Source: Propionibacterium sp.
GTDB lineage: Bacteria; Actinomycetota; Actinomycetes; Propionibacteriales; Propionibacteriaceae
NCBI GenBank assembly: GCA_012837465.1
Contig: DURG01000077.1
Span: 1-13,689 of the forward strand
Length of the DNA: 13,689 nt
Direction of reading: 5' to 3'
Part shown: positions 1-6,389 of the stretch, one piece after another
Numbering within the stretch: position 1 is the first letter of the stretch
Layout: each line of letters starts with the position of its first letter
The notes under the pieces: generated by a model
Seen by the model: the letters and a program-made list of their open reading frames with translations, nothing else
What the model was told of the DNA's origin: nothing
The model's database searches: none
Made by a program: the position numbers and the translations under genes

Positions 1-128
1 ACGCTCAGGGACCAAGCTGTCGTCACCGCCATGGACGAGCTGCGGGCGCCCCTTCGATACGTTCGCTCGTACCTCGCGAACACTCAGGACTCGCCTTCGA
101 CGTTCGCTGGCGCTCACGCTCAGGGACC
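1..128. repeat. Cluster of dispersed REP-like repeat units
   Basis: Three units of one repeat family lie here. Positions 1-14 are the tail of a unit cut by the window edge (ACGCTCAGGGACCA). Positions 51-90 are a divergent unit starting CCTTCGATACGTTCGCT and ending CACTCAGGAC. Positions 94-128 are a unit starting CCTTCGACGTTCGCTGG and ending CGCTCACGCTCAGGGACC. The reverse complement of the last unit is nearly identical to 9735-9770, inside the RNase HI gene. Each unit begins with a CCTTCGA-type end and finishes with a CAGGACC or CAGGGACC end, as in the short intergenic repeats common in Propionibacteriales genomes (from memory). The stretch 1-161 holds no convincing gene; short open frames across it simply read through the repeats. 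It lies just downstream of the lipoprotein gene stop codon, where such elements often sit. Confidence 0.75.
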
Positions 129-161
129 AGACGAAGGGACGTCCGAGCCCGCCCAGTCCGG

Positions 162-1811
162 CTACTGGTACGACACGAAGTCGGGGACCGGGCTGACCTG
201 CTCCACCGTCTGCTGCGGGGTGAGCATCGGCAGGTCCTCGTCCTCGAAGTTCTTCCAGCCCAGGTAGACCCCGGCCGGCAGGTCCTTCTTGATCGCGGCC
301 CACGTGCCCTGCTTGGCACCCTGGCCGCCCAGGCCGTCGACGTGGACCATGTACTGGATCTCGTCGCGGCTCGTGTCGAGGCGCTCGCGCTCGAGGATCA
401 TGCGCGGCTGGAACTGGTGCAACGTGAGCACCTTCGGGGGTAGGCCGTTGTCGCGGACGAGGTCGGCGAGCCAGTTGCCCACCTCGTTGATCTCGTCGAT
501 GCCCACCTGGCCGATCTGCCTCATGTGGCGCGCGTTCGGAGTGAGGAGCCGCCACTCGGGATCCAGTGCGAGGCCCACCCACGGGCGCTTGAGGAGTTCC
601 TCGTACCGCTTGGCCTGCTCCAGGAACGTGCTGCGGCCGGGCTGCAGGTCGAGCACGACATAGATGTCGTTGGCCTCGGCGGCCTCGATGAACGGCAGCA
701 CCCGCTCGAAGGACGACAGGATCGAGTAGTTGCCATCCGAGCCGGCCGAGCTGGAGGCAATGGTGGTGATGATCTCGAACGCGCCGATCACCGTCTCACC
801 GGGCAGGTGCGCCTGGTACTCGGCGACGAGCGCCTTGACGCGCTCGACCGTCTCCGCTGGCGGCTGCTCGCCCATCATGCCCAGCACCGGGGCCCCGGGA
901 TGGCCGTAGAGGGCGATCATGCGCCGGCCGGGGAACGGGGTGACGCCACCGCCGGGTAGCTCGGCCACGGACCGGGTGGTCTCGAGCCTGGCAGCGAGGG
1001 TTGCCTCGTCCCGGAAGGCGCCTCCCACTCCGAGCGCCGGTCCGCTGAGTTCCTTGGCAGCGGCGGTGCTGTCGCCGGTCTCCCCGGGATGCCCGGAGGC
1101 GGTCACGACGGGCGTGATGCCGGCGGCCGAGAGCATCGCATCGATGGAGGGCGGGAGCTCGGCGGATTCGACGAAGGCGGCGCTATCCGCTGGCGGGGGA
1201 GTGAGGGGAAGGCCCTCGATGGTGGGCAGGTCTGCTGGGGCGGCGGGGCCGGCGACCACCTCCCGGTCACCGAAGGCGGCGTCGTCGGCGTAGCTGATGA
1301 CGGTGTGGGTGCCGAGGCGGTCCAGTTCGGCCTCGAGCTCAGGCGAGGCCTCGAACAGAGGGACGCCGAGTTGCTTCGCCACTGTCAAGGCCACCGTGGG
1401 ATCGACGGCCGGGGGTGCGCTCGCCGTCGGGCTGGGGGAGACCGGGGCCTCGGGTGCGGGCGATCCCTCCGGGGAGGCTTCAGGGGCCGGGGTGGGCTCC
1501 GGTGCGGGGGCCGGGAGCACGACGACGGCGCCGGCGCGTTCGAAGAGGGCACGGCTGAGGGCGATGGCGCCGGCCGCATCGAGACCGACGACGGTGTCGG
1601 AGGCAAGGGGGGCGACGACGACCTCGTCGGGCTCCGGCTCTGGCTCAGGAGCCGGAGCCGTGCTGCCTTCCGCGGCGGGGGCGCCAGTCTCCGTGCCGTT
1701 GTCGGAGGCGGGCCCATCGGGCTCGGTGCCATCATCGGAGCAGGCCGTCAACAGTAGGAAGCCGCCGGCGACGGAGGAGGTCAGGAGGGTACGACGTTTG
1801 ATGGCAGCCAC
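162..1811 (-). CDS. Secreted lipoprotein with Pro/Glu/Ala-rich linkers and an uncharacterised C-terminal domain
   Basis: A 549-residue protein with a GTG start at 1809-1811. The N-terminus is a lipoprotein signal: basic KRR at residues 5-7, a hydrophobic stretch, then lipobox LLTAC with Cys24 as the predicted lipidated residue, so it should be anchored on the outer face of the membrane. Residues about 25-63 are Pro/Glu/Ala/Thr-rich. Residues 64-100 and 136-175 resemble the halves of a degenerate cell-wall-binding repeat (CWB2-like), separated by a second Pro/Ala/Glu-rich segment at 101-135. From about residue 293 a conserved-looking domain runs to the end, with segments ALYGHPGAPVLG, VVLDLQPGR, LALDPEW and LHQFQP. 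These recall a TIM-barrel-like fold, but I cannot assign an activity. It is divergent from the adenosine deaminase gene, with 72 bases between. Function unknown; a surface role is inferred from the signal alone. Confidence 0.85.
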   Translation of the reverse strand: MAAIKRRTLLTSSVAGGFLLLTACSDDGTEPDGPASDNGTETGAPAAEGSTAPAPEPEPEPDEVVVAPLASDTVVGLDAAGAIALSRALFERAGAVVVLPAPAPEPTPAPEASPEGSPAPEAPVSPSPTASAPPAVDPTVALTVAKQLGVPLFEASPELEAELDRLGTHTVISYADDAAFGDREVVAGPAAPADLPTIEGLPLTPPPADSAAFVESAELPPSIDAMLSAAGITPVVTASGHPGETGDSTAAAKELSGPALGVGGAFRDEATLAARLETTRSVAELPGGGVTPFPGRRMIALYGHPGAPVLGMMGEQPPAETVERVKALVAEYQAHLPGETVIGAFEIITTIASSSAGSDGNYSILSSFERVLPFIEAAEANDIYVVLDLQPGRSTFLEQAKRYEELLKRPWVGLALDPEWRLLTPNARHMRQIGQVGIDEINEVGNWLADLVRDNGLPPKVLTLHQFQPRMILERERLDTSRDEIQYMVHVDGLGGQGAKQGTWAAIKKDLPAGVYLGWKNFEDEDLPMLTPQQTVEQVSPVPDFVSYQ

Positions 1812-1870
1812 TGAAACAGCTTGTCATACCGACCCTGCCGGCCCCAACAGCACGCGCCATCCAAGGCCGG

Positions 1871-1876
1871 TACCCT
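1871..1876 (+). promoter_or_regulatory. Candidate -10 box for leaderless add transcript
   Basis: TACCCT ends seven bases before the ATG at 1884, and no purine-rich ribosome-binding sequence lies in front of that ATG. Together these suggest transcription starting at or next to the start codon. This is inferred from the pattern, which recurs at other genes in the window. Confidence 0.5.
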
Positions 1877-1883
1877 TCTACCC

Positions 1884-2948
1884 ATGCTGAGCCTCGACGA
1901 CCTGCGCGCCCTGCCCAAGGTGGCCCTCCACGACCACCTCGACGGAGGCCTCCGCCCCGAGACCGTCATCGAGCACTGCGCAGCCAACGGCCACGAGTTG
2001 CCCACGACAGACCCGGAGGATCTGCGCAGGTGGTTCTTCGAGGCGGCGGATTCCGGTTCGCTCGTGCGCTACCTGGAGACCTTCGCGCACACCGTCGCCG
2101 CCATGCAGACCGCAGAGCAACTGGCCCGCGTAGCGCACGAGTTCGTGCTCGACCAGGCCGAGGACGGGGTGGTCTACGCCGAGGCCCGCTGGGCGCCTGC
2201 CCAGCACCTGCAGCGCGGGCTGAGCCTGCAGGAGGCGGTCGAGGCGGTGCGCGACGGGCTGGCCTCGGGCATGACCGCGGCGTCGCGGGCGGGCCGCCAC
2301 ATCGTCGCCCGGCAGATCGTCTCCTCGCTACGCCACGACGACCCCACCCTCGAGATCGCGCAGTTGGCCATCGACAACCGCGACGACTCCGTGTGCGGCT
2401 TCGACATTGCCGGCGCCGAGGACGGCTACCCGCCGTCGCGCTTCGAGAAGGCGTTCCGGCTGCTGAAGGAGAACAACATGTTCTTCACCATCCACGCCGG
2501 AGAGGCGTTCGGCCCGCCGTCGATCTGGGAGGCCGTGCAGATCTGCGGTGCAGACCGGTTGGGCCACGGGGTGCGCATCGCCGAGGACCTCACCATCGAG
2601 GAGGGGAACGTGCGGTTCGGGCGGCTGGCCGCCTACGTGCGCGACGCGCGGATCCCGCTCGAGGTGGCCCCGTCGTCGAACCTCCAGACCGGCATCGCCC
2701 AGAAGATGGAGGACCACCCCGTCGAGTTGCTGAAGGACCTCCAGTTCAACGTCACGGTCAACTGCGACAACCGGTTGATGAGCGACACCACGATGTCGCG
2801 GGAGTACCTCAAGCTGGTGGAGACCTTCGGCTGGGACCTCGACGACGTGTGCACCACCACGATCAACGCGATGCGCGCGGCGTTCCTGCCGCACGACCAG
2901 CGCGAGTCGATGATCCGCGAGGTCATCGAGCCCGCGTACGCTCCCTGA
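1884..2948 (+). CDS. add: Adenosine deaminase
   Basis: A 354-residue cytosolic purine-salvage enzyme that hydrolyses adenosine (and deoxyadenosine) to inosine and ammonia. The family's metal and active-site motifs are present: HDH with His16 and His18 in VALHDHLDGG, HAGE with His204 and catalytic Glu207, GHG with His228, and an Asp-Asn pair at 295-296 in VNCDNRLM, where many homologues have two Asp. The EVAPSSNLQTG strand typical of the family precedes this. The length is normal for a bacterial adenosine deaminase. The frame is open upstream to 1821, but those 21 codons look unlike the family. The ATG at 1884 gives the usual N-terminus (DLRALPKVALHDHLDG) and sits seven bases after a -10-like box. 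The gene appears to be its own unit; the next gene starts 80 bases on. Identification is firm, although a related 6-aminopurine deaminase specificity cannot be excluded. Confidence 0.95.
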   Translation: MLSLDDLRALPKVALHDHLDGGLRPETVIEHCAANGHELPTTDPEDLRRWFFEAADSGSLVRYLETFAHTVAAMQTAEQLARVAHEFVLDQAEDGVVYAEARWAPAQHLQRGLSLQEAVEAVRDGLASGMTAASRAGRHIVARQIVSSLRHDDPTLEIAQLAIDNRDDSVCGFDIAGAEDGYPPSRFEKAFRLLKENNMFFTIHAGEAFGPPSIWEAVQICGADRLGHGVRIAEDLTIEEGNVRFGRLAAYVRDARIPLEVAPSSNLQTGIAQKMEDHPVELLKDLQFNVTVNCDNRLMSDTTMSREYLKLVETFGWDLDDVCTTTINAMRAAFLPHDQRESMIREVIEPAYAP

Positions 2949-2986
2949 ACATCGCCCAACGGGAACATCCACCGAAGGATGGACGC

Positions 2987-3004
2987 GCGGCGGGTGCACG
3001 CCGT
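2987..3004 (+). terminator. Weak hairpin between add and the DUF2871 gene
   Basis: GCGGCG (2987-2992) and CGCCGT (2999-3004) can pair across a six-base loop, including one G-U pair. There is no long U tract, only TTT at 3011-3013. It may slow or end transcription from add, but chance pairing in GC-rich DNA is also plausible. Confidence 0.2.
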
Positions 3005-3028
3005 CGGGCGTTTGGCCACCATGGAGTC

Positions 3029-3472
3029 ATGCTGAATCGACTCTTCACCTCCGCGGCCGCCTGGACGGCCATCGGCCTGCTGTCGGGCCTCTACTGGCGC
3101 GAGTTCACCAAGCTCAACGAGTTCACCGGTGAGACCATGCTGTCGACCGCTCACACGCACGCGCTGGCACTCGGCACGCTGGTCTTCCTCGCGGTGCTCG
3201 CCCTGGCCAAGGTGTTCCCGATGGCCGAGAAGTCCACGAAGCTGTTCGCGCTGCTGTACAACATCGGGCTCGGCTTCACCGTCGGCACCCTGCTGGTCAA
3301 GGGCACGCTGCAGGTGCTCGAGATGCCCATCGCCACCTCCCCGATGTGGCCCGGCTTCTCCGGCCTCGGCCACATGATCCTGGCCGGCACCTGGGTCTAC
3401 TTCTTCCTCATCCTGCGCAAGGCGCTCAAGGCCGACAACTGGGATCGTTCCCCCGCTACCGTGGAGGCGTGA
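3029..3472 (+). CDS. DUF2871-family integral membrane protein
   Basis: A 147-residue protein, almost entirely four hydrophobic segments (about residues 6-22, 37-58, 70-92 and 108-128). It matches my recollection of the DUF2871 family of small membrane proteins of unknown function. His residues lie in or beside membrane segments (AHTHALALGTLVF, FSGLGHMILAG), an arrangement reminiscent of haem- or metal-binding membrane proteins, but that is inference only. The start is the ATG at 3029; GGAG at 3023-3026 is rather close. An ATG at 3021 in another frame stops after four codons. The stop (3470-3472) overlaps the GTG start of the downstream kinase by four bases, implying translational coupling. 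It could be a sensor partner or a regulatory output of the two-component system. Confidence 0.8.
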   Translation: MLNRLFTSAAAWTAIGLLSGLYWREFTKLNEFTGETMLSTAHTHALALGTLVFLAVLALAKVFPMAEKSTKLFALLYNIGLGFTVGTLLVKGTLQVLEMPIATSPMWPGFSGLGHMILAGTWVYFFLILRKALKADNWDRSPATVEA

Positions 3473-4674
3473 GCCTGACGGAAAGATCCGACCGGGGCGG
3501 CGTGCTGCGCGCGCCGCTCTGGTCCGCCGCCTGGTGGCTGCGGGCGGGCCAGGCGATGCTGTTCGTCGGCATGATCCTCATCGCCAGCCTCATGCAGGGC
3601 GCAGATTGGCACGTCTGGCCGAGATGGGCCGTCATCGCGGCGCTCCTGGTGGCATTCTTCGCAGGGCTGCAGCTCGTCGACCGCATGGGCACGATCGCCC
3701 GCACCACGTGGGTGGGGCTGCTGTTCGTGCTGTCGACGTGGCTCATGTGGTTGTCCGACACCTACCTGTGGGTCGCCTTCCCGCTGTGGCTGATCGGCGG
3801 GGCGCTGCTGCCCCTCCTCACCGCCCTCCTGCTGACCGCAGTCACCCTGGCGGTCATCGTGACCGTGCTGACCATGAACGGTGGCGAGGCCGTCGGCTCC
3901 GTGCTGGGGCCCATGGTGGGCGCCCTGATCGCGCTGGGCATGTCTCGTGGGGTGTTGAAGTTCGAGCACGAGGCCTCCGAGAACCGTCGGCTCCTCGAGG
4001 AGGTCATCCAGGCCCACGACGAGACCGCCCGCCTGCAGCGGGAGGCGGGCCAACTGGCCGAGCGCACCCGGCTTGCCCACGACATCCACGACACCCTCGC
4101 GCAGGGATTCAGTTCCATCGTGCTGTTGGCACGGGCGGCGGGACGCGCTGCGGACAACGACGAGACGCGTGACCTGATCGGCCAGATCGAGGCTTCCGCG
4201 GCGGAGAACCTGGCCGAGTCGCGCCGGGTCGTCTATGCCCTCGCCCCGGACGAGGCAGGGGCCGGCGGGCTGGCCGGGCCGCTGCGTCGGCTCACCAGCG
4301 AGGTCGCCGAAGCGTTGGGAGCCGAGTGGCAGGTCAGCGTCGATCCGGAGCTGCCCCGCCTGGCCACCACCACCGAGGTCGCCCTGTTGCGGGCCGCGCA
4401 GAACGCGCTGGCCAACGTGCGGCAGCACTCGCGGGCCACCCGCATCGGCGTGGAACTGGCCCGGGCCGCCGACGACGTGCACCTCGACGTCGTCGACGAT
4501 GGCGTGGGCTTCGACCCCGAAACCCGGGTGGAAATGTCGCTGAGCGGCGGCTACGGGCTGCGGGCGCTGCGGGAGCGGCTCGTCGACCTGGGCGGTGGGC
4601 TCACCGTCGAATCCGAACCAGGTGGCGGCACCGCGATCTCCGCGTGGCTGCCGCTGCTGCGAGCAGAGGCGTGA
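3469..4674 (+). CDS. NarL/DesK-type sensor histidine kinase
   Basis: A 401-residue membrane sensor kinase. Residues about 18-170 form five or six transmembrane segments with almost no extracytoplasmic loop, so the stimulus may be membrane-borne or intracellular. A short coiled linker (HEASENRRLLEEVIQAHDE) leads into a HisKA_3 dimerisation domain, LAHDIHDTLAQGFSS, with phospho-acceptor His207. The HATPase_c domain shows an N-box-like NALANVRQHS, a G1 motif DDGVGFDP (Asp344) and a G2 motif GGYGLRALRERL (360-371). The GTG start overlaps the DUF2871 stop, but GGAGG lies only one base before it. GTG at 3502, with GGGG upstream, is an in-frame alternative that removes 11 residues. The response regulator follows three bases after the stop, so this is a cognate pair transferring phosphate from His207 to Asp54 of the regulator. 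The signal is not evident. Confidence 0.93.
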   Translation: MSLTERSDRGGVLRAPLWSAAWWLRAGQAMLFVGMILIASLMQGADWHVWPRWAVIAALLVAFFAGLQLVDRMGTIARTTWVGLLFVLSTWLMWLSDTYLWVAFPLWLIGGALLPLLTALLLTAVTLAVIVTVLTMNGGEAVGSVLGPMVGALIALGMSRGVLKFEHEASENRRLLEEVIQAHDETARLQREAGQLAERTRLAHDIHDTLAQGFSSIVLLARAAGRAADNDETRDLIGQIEASAAENLAESRRVVYALAPDEAGAGGLAGPLRRLTSEVAEALGAEWQVSVDPELPRLATTTEVALLRAAQNALANVRQHSRATRIGVELARAADDVHLDVVDDGVGFDPETRVEMSLSGGYGLRALRERLVDLGGGLTVESEPGGGTAISAWLPLLRAEA

Positions 4675-4677
4675 GGC

Positions 4678-5298
4678 ATGATCCGCGTGTTGTTGGTGGA
4701 CGACCATCCGGTGGTGCGCTCCGGAGTCGCGGCCCTGCTGGGCGGGGAGTCGAGCATCGAGGTGGTGGGTGCCGCCGCCACCGGTGAGGAGGCGCTGCTG
4801 ATGGTGGCAGACCTCGCGCCCGACGTGGTGCTGTGTGACCTGCGGTTGGGGGAGGGGCTCGACGGCGTCGGCGTCACCGAGGCGGTCCGGCGGTTGCCCG
4901 ATCCGCCGTCGGTGCTGATCCTGACCACCTACGACAACGACTCCGACATCGCACGCGCGGTGCTCGCCGGCGCCGCCGGCTACCTCTTGAAGGACGCGCA
5001 GCCCGAGGACATCGTGCAGGGGATCGCAGATGCGGCAACGGGGAAGCTGGTGCTCTCCAGCGACCTGGAGGGCCGCGTGGTGGAGCGGATGAGCAAGGGC
5101 GTGCCGACGGTCAGCGCCCGCGAGCTGGACGTGCTGCGGCTCGTCGCCGAGGGGTTGGCGAACCGCGAGATCTCGCGGCAGTTGTTCATCTCCGAGGGCA
5201 CCGTCAAGACCCACCTCGTGCACGCGTTCGCGAAGCTCGATGCCGATTCGCGCACCGCCGCCGTCGCAGCCGCCCGCCGCCACGGCCTGCTCAGCTAG
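4678..5298 (+). CDS. LuxR/NarL-family response regulator
   Basis: A 206-residue cytosolic DNA-binding regulator. The receiver domain (1-120) has acidic pocket Asp8-Asp9 in LLVDDHP, phospho-acceptor Asp54 in VVLCDLRL, Thr in LILTTYD and Lys in YLLKDAQ. The C-terminal LuxR-type helix-turn-helix (about 140-200) reads SARELDVLRLVAEGLANREI then SEGTVKTHLVHAFAKL, the canonical GerE/NarL pattern. The ATG lies three bases after the kinase stop, and AGAGG at 4665-4669 gives a well-placed ribosome-binding site. With the DUF2871 protein and the kinase it forms a three-gene operon. Its targets are unknown; autoregulation of the operon is a reasonable guess but no operator is evident. Confidence 0.95.
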   Translation: MIRVLLVDDHPVVRSGVAALLGGESSIEVVGAAATGEEALLMVADLAPDVVLCDLRLGEGLDGVGVTEAVRRLPDPPSVLILTTYDNDSDIARAVLAGAAGYLLKDAQPEDIVQGIADAATGKLVLSSDLEGRVVERMSKGVPTVSARELDVLRLVAEGLANREISRQLFISEGTVKTHLVHAFAKLDADSRTAAVAAARRHGLLS

Positions 5299-5330
5299 CG
5301 CACCCGCCCTGGTGCACCCTCGGGGCGCGG

Positions 5331-5336
5331 TAATCT
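5331..5336 (+). promoter_or_regulatory. Candidate -10 box for a leaderless DinB-like gene
   Basis: TAATCT is followed by six bases and then the ATG at 5343. No ribosome-binding sequence is visible in the 44-base gap after the response regulator gene, so a leaderless transcript is likely. A short hairpin (GCACC 5300-5304 with GGTGC 5311-5315) lies upstream and could mark the end of the regulator operon, but it lacks a U tract. Confidence 0.55.
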
Positions 5337-5342
5337 GCCTGC

Positions 5343-5891
5343 ATGGCCAACGCACCTGAAGCCCCGGAAGCCCCTGTCGCAGACGTCAAGGACTGGACCT
5401 GGGTCACCCAGCGACAGTGCCCTGACTGCGGCTTCGATCCAGCGACTGTGGGGCCCGCCGACCTGCCCGAGTTGATCCTCTCGGCCGTCGAGCGTTTCGC
5501 CGTCGCGGTCGAGAAGGAAGGCGCCGAGGAGCGGCCCTCGCTGCAGACGTGGTCACCCATCGAGTACGGCCGCCATGTGGCCGATGTGATCGAGGTCATG
5601 GGCCAGCGGCTGGAGCAGATCCTCGAGGCCGATGGCGCCCCGGTGCGGTTCGAGAACTGGGACCAGGACGCCGCCGCGCTGGACAACGAGTACTGGAAGG
5701 CCAACGGGCACGCCACCGCGGTGCTCATCCGGGAGCGCGCCGAGGGCGCGGCGAAGGACTGGGCCGAGCCCGAGGGTGACCAATGGGCCTGGGTCGGGCG
5801 CCGCGGCGACGGCGCGGAGTTCACCGTCGAGTCGCTGGGCTTGTACTTCGCGCACGACCTCCTCCACCACCTGTACGACGTCAACGGCTGA
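5343..5891 (+). CDS. DinB-like four-helix-bundle protein (putative metal-dependent)
   Basis: A 182-residue soluble protein resembling the DinB/YfiT-like superfamily, whose members are four-helix bundles with a metal-binding His triad; the actinobacterial bacillithiol- or mycothiol-dependent enzymes are members. His residues sit at the expected places: GRHVADVIEVM near residue 78 and AHDLLHHLYDV near the C-terminus. An N-terminal CPDCGFDP pair of cysteines precedes the bundle, as often seen in actinobacterial members. The length is normal and there is no signal peptide. The start is the ATG at 5343 just after a TAATCT box. A 10-base sequence straddling the stop codon is repeated 13 bases later (5884-5893 and 5897-5906). 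The substrate is unknown and a thiol-transferase role is only a family-based possibility. Confidence 0.75.
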   Translation: MANAPEAPEAPVADVKDWTWVTQRQCPDCGFDPATVGPADLPELILSAVERFAVAVEKEGAEERPSLQTWSPIEYGRHVADVIEVMGQRLEQILEADGAPVRFENWDQDAAALDNEYWKANGHATAVLIRERAEGAAKDWAEPEGDQWAWVGRRGDGAEFTVESLGLYFAHDLLHHLYDVNG

Positions 5892-5920
5892 GGTCCACGG
5901 CTGAGGCATGGCCGTAGGAC

Positions 5921-5950
5921 TGCGTATTACGCATGGTTTGCGTATTACAC
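5921..5950. promoter_or_regulatory. Two similar palindromic sites upstream of the RHH-MNT gene: candidate antitoxin operator
   Basis: TGCGTATTACGCA (5921-5933) is a perfect odd palindrome: six-base arms around a central T. Eighteen bases on, TGCGTATTACAC (5939-5950) repeats the left arm exactly and the right arm imperfectly. The second site overlaps the candidate -10 box TACACT (5946-5951). The protein encoded immediately downstream starts with a ribbon-helix-helix domain, a fold that binds paired palindromic or direct-repeat operators. Autorepression is therefore the simplest reading. Seen: the repeats. Inferred: the binding. Confidence 0.6.
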
Positions 5951-5951
5951 T
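5946..5951 (+). promoter_or_regulatory. Candidate -10 box for the toxin-antitoxin operon
   Basis: TACACT lies six bases before the ATG at 5958, suggesting a leaderless transcript. It overlaps the second palindromic site, so a bound repressor would block polymerase. No good -35 hexamer is visible at the usual distance. Confidence 0.5.
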
Positions 5952-5957
5952 TGGTCC

Positions 5958-6389
5958 ATGTCGCAGATCGTTCCCGTGCGCCTGAGCGCTGAGCTCCTGG
6001 CAGGCGTCGACCGGCGGGCGTCCCTGGAGGCCAGCAACCGGTCGTCAGTGATCCGAGCAGCCCTGGAGGCGTACCTGGTTGGGGATGCGGGCGATCGAGG
6101 CCTCAGCGACAGTGTCCGTAGCCAAGTGGCTGAGATCAGCGAGAAGTACGGCGTCAGCCGGTTGGATATCTTCGGGTCGATCGCGCGCGGTGAGGCCTCG
6201 GCCAGCAGCGACATCGATCTGCTGTACACGCTTCATCCAGGGGTGCGGCTGGGGTGGGACATCGAGGACCTGGCCGCAGAGCTGGGTGCAGTCCTCGGCC
6301 GTCGGGTGGACCTCGTGTCCCGCAGTGGCCTGCATCCAAGGTTGCGTGACGCCGTGCTTGCGGAAGCGCAGGTGCTGTATGCGGCGTGA
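5958..6389 (+). CDS. RHH-MNT fusion antitoxin (MntA-type nucleotidyltransferase with DNA-binding domain)
   Basis: A 143-residue fusion. Residues 1-42 (IVPVRLSAELLAGVDRR then SNRSSVIRAALEAYL) form a CopG-like ribbon-helix-helix. Residues about 52-143 form a minimal nucleotidyltransferase with the exact GSX10DXD signature: Gly73-Ser74, ten residues, Asp85-x-Asp87, with a third acidic residue at Asp118 (RRVDLVS). In characterised HEPN/MNT pairs, the MNT protein neutralises its toxin by adding AMP to the Tyr of the toxin's RX4HXY motif. All catalytic residues needed for that are present here. Stand-alone MntA proteins lack the N-terminal DNA-binding domain, so this one can plausibly do two jobs: modify the toxin and repress its own promoter. 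The toxin gene overlaps its 3' end by 11 bases. The ATG at 5958 follows the TACACT box. Confidence 0.88.
   Translation: MSQIVPVRLSAELLAGVDRRASLEASNRSSVIRAALEAYLVGDAGDRGLSDSVRSQVAEISEKYGVSRLDIFGSIARGEASASSDIDLLYTLHPGVRLGWDIEDLAAELGAVLGRRVDLVSRSGLHPRLRDAVLAEAQVLYAA

Noticed and set aside
1..128. Repeat cluster considered as a CRISPR array
   Set aside because: Units are variable, nearly adjacent, without uniform unique spacers, and a further copy lies inside a coding gene; no cas genes are present.
2030..3472. A long open frame running through adenosine deaminase into the DUF2871 gene, suggesting a fusion protein
   Set aside because: The part before 3029 is out-of-frame translation of the adenosine deaminase gene (Arg/Gly/Pro-rich). 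The DUF2871 protein starts at its own ATG.
3397..5355. A 652-codon open frame on the minus strand opposite the kinase/regulator operon
   Set aside because: It is an antisense shadow of high-GC genes: composition is skewed to Gln/His/Gly/Arg, no motif is recognisable, and the plus-strand genes carry full catalytic motifs.
6079..6378. Upstream extension of the HEPN toxin frame to position 6079
   Set aside because: These codons overlap the MNT domain and translate to Ser/Trp/Cys-rich sequence with no family resemblance; HEPN similarity begins at MRREVLLLEE (6379).
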